Assembly (NCBI RefSeq): GCF_009707515.1
Contig: NZ_WLYI01000028.1
Coordinates: 27,294-91,293 of the forward strand
Reading direction: 5' to 3'
DNA from: Pseudomonas karstica
GTDB lineage: Bacteria > Pseudomonadota > Gammaproteobacteria > Pseudomonadales > Pseudomonadaceae
Length of the DNA: 64,000 bases
In this document: positions 42,884 through 51,102 of the stretch, one piece after another
How positions within the stretch are numbered: position 1 is the first letter of the stretch
How the letters are laid out: each line of letters begins with the position of its first letter
Translations under genes and position numbers: made by a program
Notes under the pieces: generated by a model
Seen by the model: the letters and a program-made list of their open reading frames with translations, nothing else
What the model was told of the DNA's origin: nothing
Database searches by the model: none

Positions 42884-44251
42884 GTGATCCAGACCCTGAC
42901 CCACCTTCCACGCCCCCATGAAGATGCGAACGCCCTCGCCGCCCATTTCACCGACCTTGCGCCGCCGCTCAATGCCCGGCAAGCACAGCTTGAAGCCTCT
43001 CGCTGCCTATATTGCTATGACGCACCCTGCGTCAATGCATGTCCCAGCGAGATCGACATCCCGTCATTCATTCGCAATATTCACCAGGAAAACGTTCAGG
43101 GTGCCGCGCAGAAAATTCTCTCGGCCAATATCCTCGGCGGCAGTTGTGCCCGGGTCTGCCCGACAGAAATCCTTTGCCAGCAAGCCTGTGTGCGCAACAA
43201 CGCCGAAGAGTGCGCCCCGGTGCTGATCGGCCTGTTGCAGCGTTATGCGGTGGACAATGCCCACTTCAGCGAACACCCGTTCCAGCGCGCCGCCACTACC
43301 GGCAAGCGCATCGCCGTGGTCGGTGCCGGGCCGGCGGGATTGTCCTGCGCCCATCGCAGCGCCCTGCATGGCCATGACGTGGTGATCTTCGAAGCACGGG
43401 AAAAAGCCGGCGGTCTCAATGAATACGGAATCGCCAAGTACAAGCTGGTGGACGACTTCGCGCAAAGGGAACTGGATTTCCTGCTGCAAATCGGTGGCAT
43501 CGAAATCCGCCACGGCCAGCGCCTTGGCGACAACCTGAGCTTGAGCGAACTGCACCAGCAATTCGATTCGGTGTTCCTCGGTCTCGGCCTGGCCGCCAGC
43601 AAGCAACTGGGCCTGCCCCATGAGGACGCCCCAGGCCTGCTGGCCGCCACCGACTACATTCGCGAGCTGCGCCAGGCCGATGACCTGAGCCAGCTACCAC
43701 TGGCCGGCCGCTGCATCGTGCTCGGTGCCGGCAACACTGCCATCGACATGGCCGTGCAAATGGCCCGCCTCGGTGCCCACGACGTCAACCTCGTGTACCG
43801 ACGTGGCCTCGAGGACATGGGCGCTACCGACCACGAACAGGCTATCGCCAAGGCCAATCAAGTACGCCTGCTGACGTGGGCGCAGCCCGAAGAAGTGCTG
43901 CTGGATGAGCAAGGCCATGTCTGCGGCATGCGCTTTGCTCGTACTCGAATGGAGAACGGTCGCCTGCAAACCACTGGCCAGACTTTTGACCTCGCCGCCG
44001 ATGCAATCTTCAAGGCCATCGGCCAGGGTTTCGATGACCAGGCCTTACGCGATCCACTGGCCCATGAACTGCAACGCGTGGGCGAGCGTATTTTCGTCGA
44101 CGAACAGCTGCGCACCAGCATCCCCGGGGTGTATGCCGGCGGTGATTGCGTCAGCCTCGGCCAGGACCTCACCGTCCAGGCCGTCCAGCACGGCAAACTG
44201 GCCGCCGAGGCCATGCACGCCCAACTCATGCTCAATGTGGAGGCTGCGTAA
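42884..44251 (+). CDS. preT: NAD-dependent dihydropyrimidine dehydrogenase subunit PreT
   Basis: A 455-residue flavin/iron-sulphur subunit. Two cysteine clusters (C41, C44, C49, C53 in CLYCYDAPCVNACP and C88, C92, C98, C102) bind 4Fe-4S centres. FAD and NAD motifs are AVVGAGPAGLSCA (near 145) and VLGAGNTAIDMA. It corresponds to the N-terminal half of eukaryotic DPD and passes electrons to PreA. GTG start at 42884 with GAGG 8 bases upstream. The stop overlaps the preA ATG by one base. Confidence 0.93.
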   Translation: MIQTLTHLPRPHEDANALAAHFTDLAPPLNARQAQLEASRCLYCYDAPCVNACPSEIDIPSFIRNIHQENVQGAAQKILSANILGGSCARVCPTEILCQQACVRNNAEECAPVLIGLLQRYAVDNAHFSEHPFQRAATTGKRIAVVGAGPAGLSCAHRSALHGHDVVIFEAREKAGGLNEYGIAKYKLVDDFAQRELDFLLQIGGIEIRHGQRLGDNLSLSELHQQFDSVFLGLGLAASKQLGLPHEDAPGLLAATDYIRELRQADDLSQLPLAGRCIVLGAGNTAIDMAVQMARLGAHDVNLVYRRGLEDMGATDHEQAIAKANQVRLLTWAQPEEVLLDEQGHVCGMRFARTRMENGRLQTTGQTFDLAADAIFKAIGQGFDDQALRDPLAHELQRVGERIFVDEQLRTSIPGVYAGGDCVSLGQDLTVQAVQHGKLAAEAMHAQLMLNVEAA

Positions 44252-45525
44252 TGGCCGATCTCTCGATTGTATTCGCCGGTATCAAAGCCCCTAATCCATT
44301 CTGGCTGGCCTCCGCGCCACCTACCGACAAAGCCTACAACGTGGTCCGTGCCTTTGAAGCGGGTTGGGGTGGCGTGGTCTGGAAAACCCTCGGCGAGGAC
44401 CCGGCCGCCGTCAACGTCTCGTCACGCTACTCGGCGCACTACGGCACCAATCGCGAAGTGCTGGGCATCAACAATATCGAGCTGATCACCGACCGTTCCA
44501 TGGAAATCAACCTGCGGGAAATCACCCAGGTGAAAAAGGACTGGCCGGACCGCGCATTGATCGTGTCGTTGATGGTGCCGTGTGTCGAAGAGTCGTGGAA
44601 ACACATTCTGCCGTTGGTGGAAGCTACCGGCTGCGACGGCATCGAGCTGAACTTCGGTTGCCCCCACGGCATGCCGGAACGAGGCATGGGCGCAGCGGTG
44701 GGCCAGGTACCAGAGTATGTGGAACAGGTGACGCGCTGGTGCAAGACCTACTGCTCACTGCCGGTGATCGTCAAGCTCACGCCCAATATCACCGACATTC
44801 GCGTGGCCGCGCGTGCAGCCTATCGCGGGGGGGCTGATGCGGTGTCGCTGATCAACACCATCAACTCCATTACCAGCGTCGACCTGGAGCGCATGGTCGC
44901 CCTGCCTGTGGTCGGTACCCAGAGCACCCACGGAGGTTATTGCGGGTCGGCGGTCAAGCCGATTGCCTTGAACATGGTCGCGGAAATCGCCCGCGACCCA
45001 CAGACCCAGGGCCTGCCCATCTGCGGGATCGGCGGCATTGGCAGTTGGCGTGATGCGGCGGAGTTCGTAGCGCTGGGCTGCGGCGCAGTGCAGGTGTGCA
45101 CAGCGGCCATGCTCCATGGTTTTCGAATTGTCGAGGAAATGAAAGATGGCCTGTCGCGGTGGATGGACAGCCAGGGTTACAGCAGCTTGCAGGAGTTTTC
45201 CGGACAGGCAGTGGGCAACACCACGGACTGGAAATACCTGGATATCAACTATCAGGTAATTGCGAAGATCGACCAGGCCGCGTGCATTGGTTGCGGACGC
45301 TGCCATATTGCCTGTGAAGATACCTCGCACCAGGCCATCACCAGTCTGCAACTGCCGGATGGGACGCACAAGTACGAGGTGATTGATGACGAGTGCGTGG
45401 GCTGCAACCTGTGCCAGATCACCTGCCCGGTGGCCGATTGCATTGAGATGGTGCCGATGGAAACGGGCAAGCCGTTTTTGAATTGGACGCAGGATCCGCG
45501 CAATCCGTACCGCGAAGCCGTTTAA
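44251..45525 (+). CDS. preA: NAD-dependent dihydropyrimidine dehydrogenase subunit PreA
   Basis: A 424-residue FMN enzyme that reduces uracil and thymine. Residues 1-310 form the dihydroorotate-dehydrogenase-like barrel with the catalytic cysteine C137 in NFGCPHGMPERGMG. Two C-terminal 4Fe-4S ferredoxin motifs are at C345/C348/C351/C355 and C382/C385/C388/C392. It overlaps preT by one base and is translationally coupled. PreTA, HydA and the amidohydrolase at 37894 give a complete route from uracil to beta-alanine. Confidence 0.95.
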   Translation: MADLSIVFAGIKAPNPFWLASAPPTDKAYNVVRAFEAGWGGVVWKTLGEDPAAVNVSSRYSAHYGTNREVLGINNIELITDRSMEINLREITQVKKDWPDRALIVSLMVPCVEESWKHILPLVEATGCDGIELNFGCPHGMPERGMGAAVGQVPEYVEQVTRWCKTYCSLPVIVKLTPNITDIRVAARAAYRGGADAVSLINTINSITSVDLERMVALPVVGTQSTHGGYCGSAVKPIALNMVAEIARDPQTQGLPICGIGGIGSWRDAAEFVALGCGAVQVCTAAMLHGFRIVEEMKDGLSRWMDSQGYSSLQEFSGQAVGNTTDWKYLDINYQVIAKIDQAACIGCGRCHIACEDTSHQAITSLQLPDGTHKYEVIDDECVGCNLCQITCPVADCIEMVPMETGKPFLNWTQDPRNPYREAV

Positions 45526-45533
45526 CCCAAGTC

Positions 45534-45638
45534 GCTGCCGAGGCACGAGGTTGCGATAAGGGCCGCAGGACCTTCAGCAATCTCAAACCCCAAACGACTG
45601 CTGCGCAGCCGATCGCAGGCTGCGCCAGCGGCTACAGG
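45534..45638. repeat. REPIN-like repeat, copy 1 of a direct pair
   Basis: A 105-base sequence repeated at 45669-45773 with a few substitutions (offset 135). It contains GAGGCACGAGG and ends CGCCAGCGGCTACAGG. It lies in the 255-base gap between the convergent preA and TetR genes. Confidence 0.82.
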
Positions 45639-45659
45639 TGATCGGTGATCGGCGCGGTC

Positions 45660-45773
45660 CCTGTAGCCGCTGTCGAGGCACGAGGCTGCGATAAGGGCCG
45701 CAGGACCTTCAGCAATCTCAAACCCCAAACGACTGCTACGCAGCCGATCGCAGGCTACGCCAGCGGCTACAGG
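45660..45773. repeat. REPIN-like repeat, copy 2 (complete arms)
   Basis: Outer arms CCTGTAGCCGCTG and CCAGCGGCTACAGG are inverted copies. Inner sequence matches copy 1. A related element is at 54833-54934 and a single arm at 12709-12763. Confidence 0.82.
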
Positions 45774-45780
45774 TTTTGCG

Positions 45781-46401
45781 TCACGGTTCCAGCCCGATCC
45801 CCCGCAATATCACGCTCGTCACCGTCTGCACCGCCCGCTCGAACTGCATGTCCGACAGCGGCTGGTGCTCGTTCAAGATCATCACCTGATGGTCAAAGTC
45901 GGCATAGTGCTGGGTCGAGGCCCAGATCATGTACAACAGGCTCGACGGCTCCACTGGCAGGATGCGCTTGTCCTCCACCCACTGGCGAATTTTCGCTTCC
46001 TTCATCTTGGCCCAATCGTACAGGCTGACGTCCAGGGCCTCACCCAATGTGGGGGCGCCATGGATGATTTCGTTGGCCCAGACTTTCGAACCATAGGGCC
46101 GACTGCGCGAATGCTGCATCTTGGCGCGGATGTAGCTGCTGAGCACCACTCGCGGGTCGTCGAACATCTCGAAGCACAGCGCGTCCTGTTTCCACACTTC
46201 CAGCAGGTCGAACAGCACCGCACTGTACAACTCGCTCTTGGTGCTGAAGTAGTAATGCAGGTTGGAACGCGGCAATTGCACTTCTTCGGCAATGTCGGCC
46301 ATGGCCGTGCTGCCATAGCCTTTTTCAGCGAAGACCTTTTCAGCCGCCAGCAGAATTTTTTCAACGTTGACTCGACGAATCCCGATCTTGTGATTGCCCA
46401 T
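45781..46401 (-). CDS. RutR-like TetR-family regulator of pyrimidine catabolism
   Basis: A 206-residue TetR regulator. The N-terminal helix-turn-helix includes STAMADIAEEVQLPRSNLHYYFSTK. The C-terminal segment LLYMIWASTQHYADF is nearly identical to the corresponding part of E. coli RutR, which binds uracil. With the adjacent pyrimidine genes this points to a uracil- or thymine-responsive repressor. It is convergent with preA. The ATG at 46401 (MGNHKIGIRR) is the likely start; 20 further in-frame codons lack a ribosome site. Confidence 0.87.
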   Translation of the reverse strand: MGNHKIGIRRVNVEKILLAAEKVFAEKGYGSTAMADIAEEVQLPRSNLHYYFSTKSELYSAVLFDLLEVWKQDALCFEMFDDPRVVLSSYIRAKMQHSRSRPYGSKVWANEIIHGAPTLGEALDVSLYDWAKMKEAKIRQWVEDKRILPVEPSSLLYMIWASTQHYADFDHQVMILNEHQPLSDMQFERAVQTVTSVILRGIGLEP

Positions 46402-46516
46402 AAGGGTTCCCCGACAACGATATGGCTCAAGACTACCATCGGCTCTAGGGCGAGGCGACAAGCCACGATGAAACTTCGTACACTGCCTGTATTACCCAAT
46501 TGATTGGTATTGCCCA

Positions 46517-46882
46517 ATGTTGATCAAAAAAACCCTGACGACCATTGCTCTGCTGGCCTCCTTGCTGGGCGCCTCGGCAGCTTTTGCCCATGCACACCTG
46601 AAAAGCTCGACACCGGCGCCTGACAGCACCGTCGCAGCCCCCAATGACCTGCGCCTGACCTTCAGCGAAGGCGTCGAGGCCACCTTCACCAAGGTTTCCT
46701 TGAGTAAAGATGGCACCGAAGTGGCGGTAAAAGGCCTGGAAACTCCGGACGCCGACAAGAAAGTCCTGGTAGTGACACCTACCGCACCGTTGTCTGGCGG
46801 CACATACAAGGTGCAATGGCACGCCGTGTCGGTCGACACCCACACAAGCGAAGGCAGCTACAGCTTCAAGGTCGGCCAATAA
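46517..46882 (+). CDS. copC: Periplasmic copper-binding protein CopC
   Basis: A 121-residue secreted protein. The signal peptide ends AAFA, so the mature protein starts HAHLKSS, whose N-terminal histidine is a Cu(II) ligand. The C-terminal DTHTSEGSYSFKVG supplies the Asp and His ligands. It delivers copper to or from CopD, encoded 3 bases downstream. No copA, copB or cop regulator is next to it, so it is the short copCD arrangement used for copper uptake or homeostasis. Confidence 0.92.
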   Translation: MLIKKTLTTIALLASLLGASAAFAHAHLKSSTPAPDSTVAAPNDLRLTFSEGVEATFTKVSLSKDGTEVAVKGLETPDADKKVLVVTPTAPLSGGTYKVQWHAVSVDTHTSEGSYSFKVGQ

Positions 46883-46885
46883 ACC

Positions 46886-47743
46886 ATGGCGGATCTGTTG
46901 GTCCTGTGCCGCTTCCTGCATTTCATCGTCGTGTTACTGATGTTCGGGGCTGGTGTCTTCAGGCCCTGGCTGCTGGGCGCTGCACCGCAACCGCGGCTGG
47001 ACCAACAGCTAAACGCGATCACCCGAGGCCTGGCCTGGCTGGCCCTCGGGTCCGGGGTGGCATGGCTGCTGCTGATCACCGCCAGCATGGCAGGCGCCTG
47101 GTCGGCGGCACTGGACGGAGTGACCGTTCAACAGGTGTTGGGCAAGACCTTCTTTGGCCAGGTCTGGACTTGGCACCTGCTGCTGAACCTGTTGCTGGTA
47201 CTCAGCCTGATGACACCTTGGCGCGCCCCGCGCCTGCCATTGAGCGCGCTGCTGCTCGCGACCCTGGCGCCGGTCGGCCATGGCGCCATGCTCAATGGGT
47301 TCGGCGGGCTACTGTTGATCCTCAATCAGGTGGTGCATCTGGTGTGCGTCGGGAGTTGGCTCGGCGGGTTGTTGCTGCTGGTGTTGATCCTGCGCTATCC
47401 CGCACCCTTCGCCCTGGAATCGATCCTCAAGCGTTTCAGTGGTATCGGCTATGGCTTGGTGGCCGGCTTGTTAGTTACAGGGCTTATCAATGTTCGCGTA
47501 CTCACCGGGCAGTTCTGGCCTACTCCGCTGTTCACAGGCTTTGCCTTGATCCTGCTGATCAAGGTACTGCTGGTGGCCGCGATGCTGGCACTGGCGTTAT
47601 TCAATCGGCTGCAGCTCAAGGGCTGCGAGCAGCGAGTGGGGGCATTAAAAGCCAGTGTGGTGGCTGAGTGGTTGTTGGGGATTGCAGCGGTTGCCGCCGT
47701 TTCCTTGCTCGGCACCCTGCCGCCGATGGTCATGGCTGGATAG
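46886..47743 (+). CDS. copD: Copper resistance/uptake membrane protein CopD
   Basis: A 285-residue inner-membrane protein with about eight hydrophobic segments. Conserved features are the early LCRFLHFIVV histidine, GHGAMLNG and NQVVHLVCVGSWLGGLL. It acts with CopC in moving copper across the inner membrane. It starts 3 bases after copC and is co-transcribed. The next gene (porin) has its own upstream region with operator-like sequences. Confidence 0.88.
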   Translation: MADLLVLCRFLHFIVVLLMFGAGVFRPWLLGAAPQPRLDQQLNAITRGLAWLALGSGVAWLLLITASMAGAWSAALDGVTVQQVLGKTFFGQVWTWHLLLNLLLVLSLMTPWRAPRLPLSALLLATLAPVGHGAMLNGFGGLLLILNQVVHLVCVGSWLGGLLLLVLILRYPAPFALESILKRFSGIGYGLVAGLLVTGLINVRVLTGQFWPTPLFTGFALILLIKVLLVAAMLALALFNRLQLKGCEQRVGALKASVVAEWLLGIAAVAAVSLLGTLPPMVMAG

Positions 47744-47778
47744 ACCATCCACGTTTATCAATGCCAGCCTAAAACTCA

Positions 47779-47851
47779 TCGTACAACAATCATTGACATT
47801 CCGAGGAAACCTCGCAAATATCGCTCCCTACGTTGTACGACGACGTATAAC
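47779..47851. promoter_or_regulatory. Operator-like repeats upstream of the OprD-type porin
   Basis: TCGTACAAC (47779-47787) and the imperfect palindrome GTTGTACG-ACGA-CGTATAAC (47832-47851, 7 of 8 pairs). The latter matches the reverse complement of 49287-49306, before udh, at 15 of 20 positions. Likely bound by a GntR-type hexuronate regulator not encoded here. Confidence 0.55.
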
Positions 47852-47886
47852 AAAATAAAAACAAAAAAATATAAGGGAGCGTCACT

Positions 47887-49149
47887 GTGAGTCCACTCGC
47901 CCGCAATTCCTCCTCGTACCTGGGCCTTATCGGCCTCGGCAGCCTGGCCCTCGTCCTGCCCGTCACCGCCCAGGCCGAAGGTTTTATCGAAGACAGCAAA
48001 GTCACTCTCAACCTGCGCAACGCCTACTTCAATCGCAACTTTACCAACCCCGACAACTCCCAGGCCAAGGCCGAAGAGTGGACGCAAAGCTTTATTCTTG
48101 ATGCCAAATCCGGTTTCACCCAAGGCACAATCGGTTTTGGCCTGGACGTGCTGGGACTGTATTCGCAGAAGCTCGACGGCGGTAAAGGTACCGCCGGTAC
48201 CCAACTGCTACCGGTCGACGATGACGGTCGCCCCGCCGATAACTTCGGCCGCCTGGGTGTGGCACTGAAAACCAAGCTGTCGAAAACCGAACTGAAGGTC
48301 GGCGAATGGATGCCGGTGCTGCCAATCCTGCGCTCCGACGACGGCCGCTCGCTGCCGCAAACGTTCCAGGGTGGCCAGATCACTTCCAACGAAATCAGCG
48401 GCCTGACACTCTATGGCGGCCAGTTTCGCGGCAACAGCCCGCGCAACGACTCGAGCATGGAGGACATGTTCATGAACGGCAAAGCCGCGGTCACCTCGGA
48501 CCGCTTCAATTTCGGCGGCGGTGAATACACCTTCAACGACAAACGCACCTTGATCGGCGTCTGGTACGCCGAGCTGACTGACATCTACCAGCAACAGTAC
48601 TTCAACCTCAGCCATAGCCAGCCAGTGGGCGACTGGACCCTGGGCGCCAACCTCGGTTTCTTCAATGGCAAGGAAGACGGCAGCGCCCTGGCCGGCGATA
48701 TGGACAACAAGACCACCTTCGCCCTGCTCTCGGCCAGGTACGGTGGCAACACCTTCTATCTGGGCCTGCAAAAACTCACCGGCGACAGTGCCTGGATGCG
48801 GGTCAACGGCACCAGCGGCGGGACCCTGGCCAATGACAGCTACAACGCCAGCTACGACAACGCCAAGGAAAAATCCTGGCAGGTACGGCATGACTACAAC
48901 TTCGCGGCCCTGGGCATTCCAGGGCTGACCCTGATGAACCGCTACATCAGCGGCGATAACGTGCACACCGGGACGATCACTGACGGCAAGGAATGGGGTC
49001 GCGAATCGGAGCTGGCCTACACCGTGCAGAGCGGCGCGCTGAAAAACCTCAATGTCAAATGGCGCAACGCGACAATCCGCCGGGACTTCAGTACCAACGA
49101 ATTTGATGAAAACCGCCTATTCATCAGCTACCCGCTTTCCTTGCTGTAA
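47887..49149 (+). CDS. OprD-family outer-membrane porin
   Basis: A 420-residue porin with an 18-strand-type OprD sequence. The signal peptide ends VTAQA. Mature protein starts EGFIEDSKVTLNLRNAYFNRNF, typical of OprD. The C-terminus ends in a hydrophobic residue pattern (ISYPLSLL). GTG start at 47887 with AGGGAG 9 bases upstream. By position it likely admits uronates or aldarates for the genes downstream. Confidence 0.9.
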   Translation: MSPLARNSSSYLGLIGLGSLALVLPVTAQAEGFIEDSKVTLNLRNAYFNRNFTNPDNSQAKAEEWTQSFILDAKSGFTQGTIGFGLDVLGLYSQKLDGGKGTAGTQLLPVDDDGRPADNFGRLGVALKTKLSKTELKVGEWMPVLPILRSDDGRSLPQTFQGGQITSNEISGLTLYGGQFRGNSPRNDSSMEDMFMNGKAAVTSDRFNFGGGEYTFNDKRTLIGVWYAELTDIYQQQYFNLSHSQPVGDWTLGANLGFFNGKEDGSALAGDMDNKTTFALLSARYGGNTFYLGLQKLTGDSAWMRVNGTSGGTLANDSYNASYDNAKEKSWQVRHDYNFAALGIPGLTLMNRYISGDNVHTGTITDGKEWGRESELAYTVQSGALKNLNVKWRNATIRRDFSTNEFDENRLFISYPLSLL

Positions 49150-49168
49150 GGCCCTGGATAAAACATTG

Positions 49169-49209
49169 CCCATTGCAGGAACGAGGGGGTACCTGGTTCC
49201 GACAATGGG
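49169..49209. other. Hairpin between the porin and udh genes
   Basis: CCCATTG-CA-GGAAC (49169-49182) pairs with GTTCC-GA-CAATGGG (49196-49209), 12 of 14 positions. No T-tract follows, so it may stabilise the porin mRNA or act as a weak terminator. Confidence 0.5.
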
Positions 49210-49286
49210 TCAGATGTGGTCCACCGATCTATTTCGACCAAAGCCGCGTTGACAACCATGGGAAACCCTAACGATACTTTGATTTA

Positions 49287-49306
49287 GTCATACGACAACC
49301 TACAAC
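49287..49306. promoter_or_regulatory. Operator-like sequence upstream of udh
   Basis: The reverse complement of GTCATACGACAACCTACAAC is 15/20 identical to the porin operator at 47832-47851. It ends 15 bases before the udh ATG, a position suited to repression. Confidence 0.5.
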
Positions 49307-49321
49307 AATAATAGGACTACC

Positions 49322-50146
49322 ATGACCAGCACTTCAACGGCCCCTCTTCCATTCAACCGCCTGCTGCTGACTGGCGCAGCCGGTGGCCTGGGCAAAGTAT
49401 TGCGCGAACGCCTGCGTCCTTATGCCAAGGTATTGCGCCTGTCCGATATCGCCAGCATGGCCCCCGCCACCGACGGCACCGAAGAAGTATTGCCCTGTGA
49501 TCTCAGCGACAAACACGCGGTGCATCAACTGGTGGAGGGCGTCGATGCCATCCTGCATTTCGGTGGTGTCTCGGTGGAGCAACCTTTTGAGGAAGTCCTC
49601 GGCGCCAATATCTGCGGCGTCTTCCATATCTACGAAGCGGCACGTCGCCATGGCGTAAAACGGGTGATCTTCGCCAGCTCCAATCACGTCATCGGCTTTT
49701 ACAAACAGGACGAACCTCTCGACGCCCACTCCCCTCGCCGTCCGGACAGCTACTACGGGCTTTCAAAATCCTACGGCGAGGACATGGCCAGTTTCTACTT
49801 TGATCGCTATGGCATCGAAACCGTCAGCATCCGTATCGGCTCTTCGTTTCCCGAACCGCAAAATCGCCGAATGATGCACACCTGGCTGAGCTTCGACGAT
49901 CTCACCCAGTTGCTGGAACGGGCGCTGTACACCCCTGGCGTCGGGCACACCGTGGTCTATGGCATGTCTGACAATCTCGATGTCTGGTGGGACAACCGTT
50001 TCGCCGCCCACCTGGGTTTTGTGCCCCGAGACAGCTCCGAAGTATTCCGCAAACAGGTTGAAGCGCAACCGATGCCCGCTGCCGACGACCCGGCACGGGT
50101 CTATCAGGGTGGGGCCTTCTGTGCCGCCGGCCCGTTCGGTGATTGA
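49322..50146 (+). CDS. udh: NAD-dependent uronate dehydrogenase
   Basis: A 274-residue short-chain-type dehydrogenase/epimerase-fold enzyme oxidising D-glucuronate and D-galacturonate to aldarolactones. The NAD motif TGAAGGLG is at residues 17-24 and the catalytic Y-x3-K is in SYYGLSKSYGE. ASSNHVIGFY and GSSFPEPQNRRMM match characterised pseudomonad uronate dehydrogenases, and length (about 275) agrees. First enzyme of the operon; the next gene is a lactonase. Confidence 0.92.
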   Translation: MTSTSTAPLPFNRLLLTGAAGGLGKVLRERLRPYAKVLRLSDIASMAPATDGTEEVLPCDLSDKHAVHQLVEGVDAILHFGGVSVEQPFEEVLGANICGVFHIYEAARRHGVKRVIFASSNHVIGFYKQDEPLDAHSPRRPDSYYGLSKSYGEDMASFYFDRYGIETVSIRIGSSFPEPQNRRMMHTWLSFDDLTQLLERALYTPGVGHTVVYGMSDNLDVWWDNRFAAHLGFVPRDSSEVFRKQVEAQPMPAADDPARVYQGGAFCAAGPFGD

Positions 50147-50176
50147 ACGCCTATCAACGCAAGGGAATGAGCTGCC

Positions 50177-51052
50177 ATGCAAGCTGAACTGATTGTCGAC
50201 GCCCGCAATGCGGTCGGTGAATGCCCGGTATGGGTCCCCGATGAAAACGCCCTGTATTGGGTGGATATTCCCAATGGCGGCCTGCAACGCTGGAGCGCCA
50301 CCACCGGCCATGTCCACGCCTGGACAGCCCCACACATGCTTGCCTGTATTGCGCGCACCGATGCGGGTAATTGGGTGGCGGGTATGGAGGATGGATTTTT
50401 CCAGCTCACGCCCCACGCCGATGGCAGTCTCGACACCACCGCCATGGCCAGCATCGAACACCCGCGCGCGGACATGCGCCTGAACGACGGCCGCTGTGAC
50501 CGCCAGGGCCGCTTCTGGGCCGGCAGCATGGTGATGAACATGGGTGCCAACGCCGCCGAAGGCACGCTTTACCGCTATGCATCCGGTGCACCACCCCGCG
50601 CGCAACTGAGCGGTTTCATCACCCCCAACGGCCTGGCCTTCAGCCCCGATGGGCGAACGATGTACCTCTCGGACTCACACCCACTGGTGCAGCAGATCTG
50701 GGCCTTCGACTACGACACGGAAACCGGCACGCCGTCCAACCGCCGCCTGTTCGTCGACATGCATCAGTTCCTTGGTCGCCCCGACGGTGCTGCCGTCGAC
50801 GCCGACGGTTGCTATTGGATCTGCGCCAACGATGCCGGCTTGATTCACCGTTTCACCCCCGATGGCCGCCTCGATCGCTCCCTGGCTGTACCGGTGAAAA
50901 AACCCACCATGTGCGCCTTCGGCGGCAGCAACCTGGATACGCTGTTCGTCACCTCGATACGCGACGATCGCAGCGAGCAGTCCCTGGCCGGCGGCGTATT
51001 CGCCCTCAACCCAGGCGTTACAGGCCTGCCGGAGCCCACGTTCACCCTCTAG
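50177..51052 (+). CDS. SMP-30/gluconolactonase-family lactonase
   Basis: A 291-residue six-bladed propeller lactonase. Metal-binding features are GECPVW (Glu), FITPNGLAFSPDG (Asn) and YLSDS (Asp). Following uronate dehydrogenase, it probably hydrolyses the aldarolactone to glucarate or galactarate. Gluconolactonase or an arabinolactonase are alternatives by homology. 30 bases separate it from udh. AAGGGAATGAG before the ATG gives a fair ribosome site. Confidence 0.88.
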   Translation: MQAELIVDARNAVGECPVWVPDENALYWVDIPNGGLQRWSATTGHVHAWTAPHMLACIARTDAGNWVAGMEDGFFQLTPHADGSLDTTAMASIEHPRADMRLNDGRCDRQGRFWAGSMVMNMGANAAEGTLYRYASGAPPRAQLSGFITPNGLAFSPDGRTMYLSDSHPLVQQIWAFDYDTETGTPSNRRLFVDMHQFLGRPDGAAVDADGCYWICANDAGLIHRFTPDGRLDRSLAVPVKKPTMCAFGGSNLDTLFVTSIRDDRSEQSLAGGVFALNPGVTGLPEPTFTL

Positions 51053-51102
51053 CTGCATCGCTGTGCCTTGAATACAACAATAAAAAGACTGGAGACGTAC
51101 CC

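Noticed and set aside
46495..46507. Palindrome CCAAT-TG-ATTGG upstream of copC as a RutR-like operator
   Set aside because: Arms are only 5 bp, it does not match the known RutR consensus, and it lies at the copC start rather than near the pyrimidine promoters.
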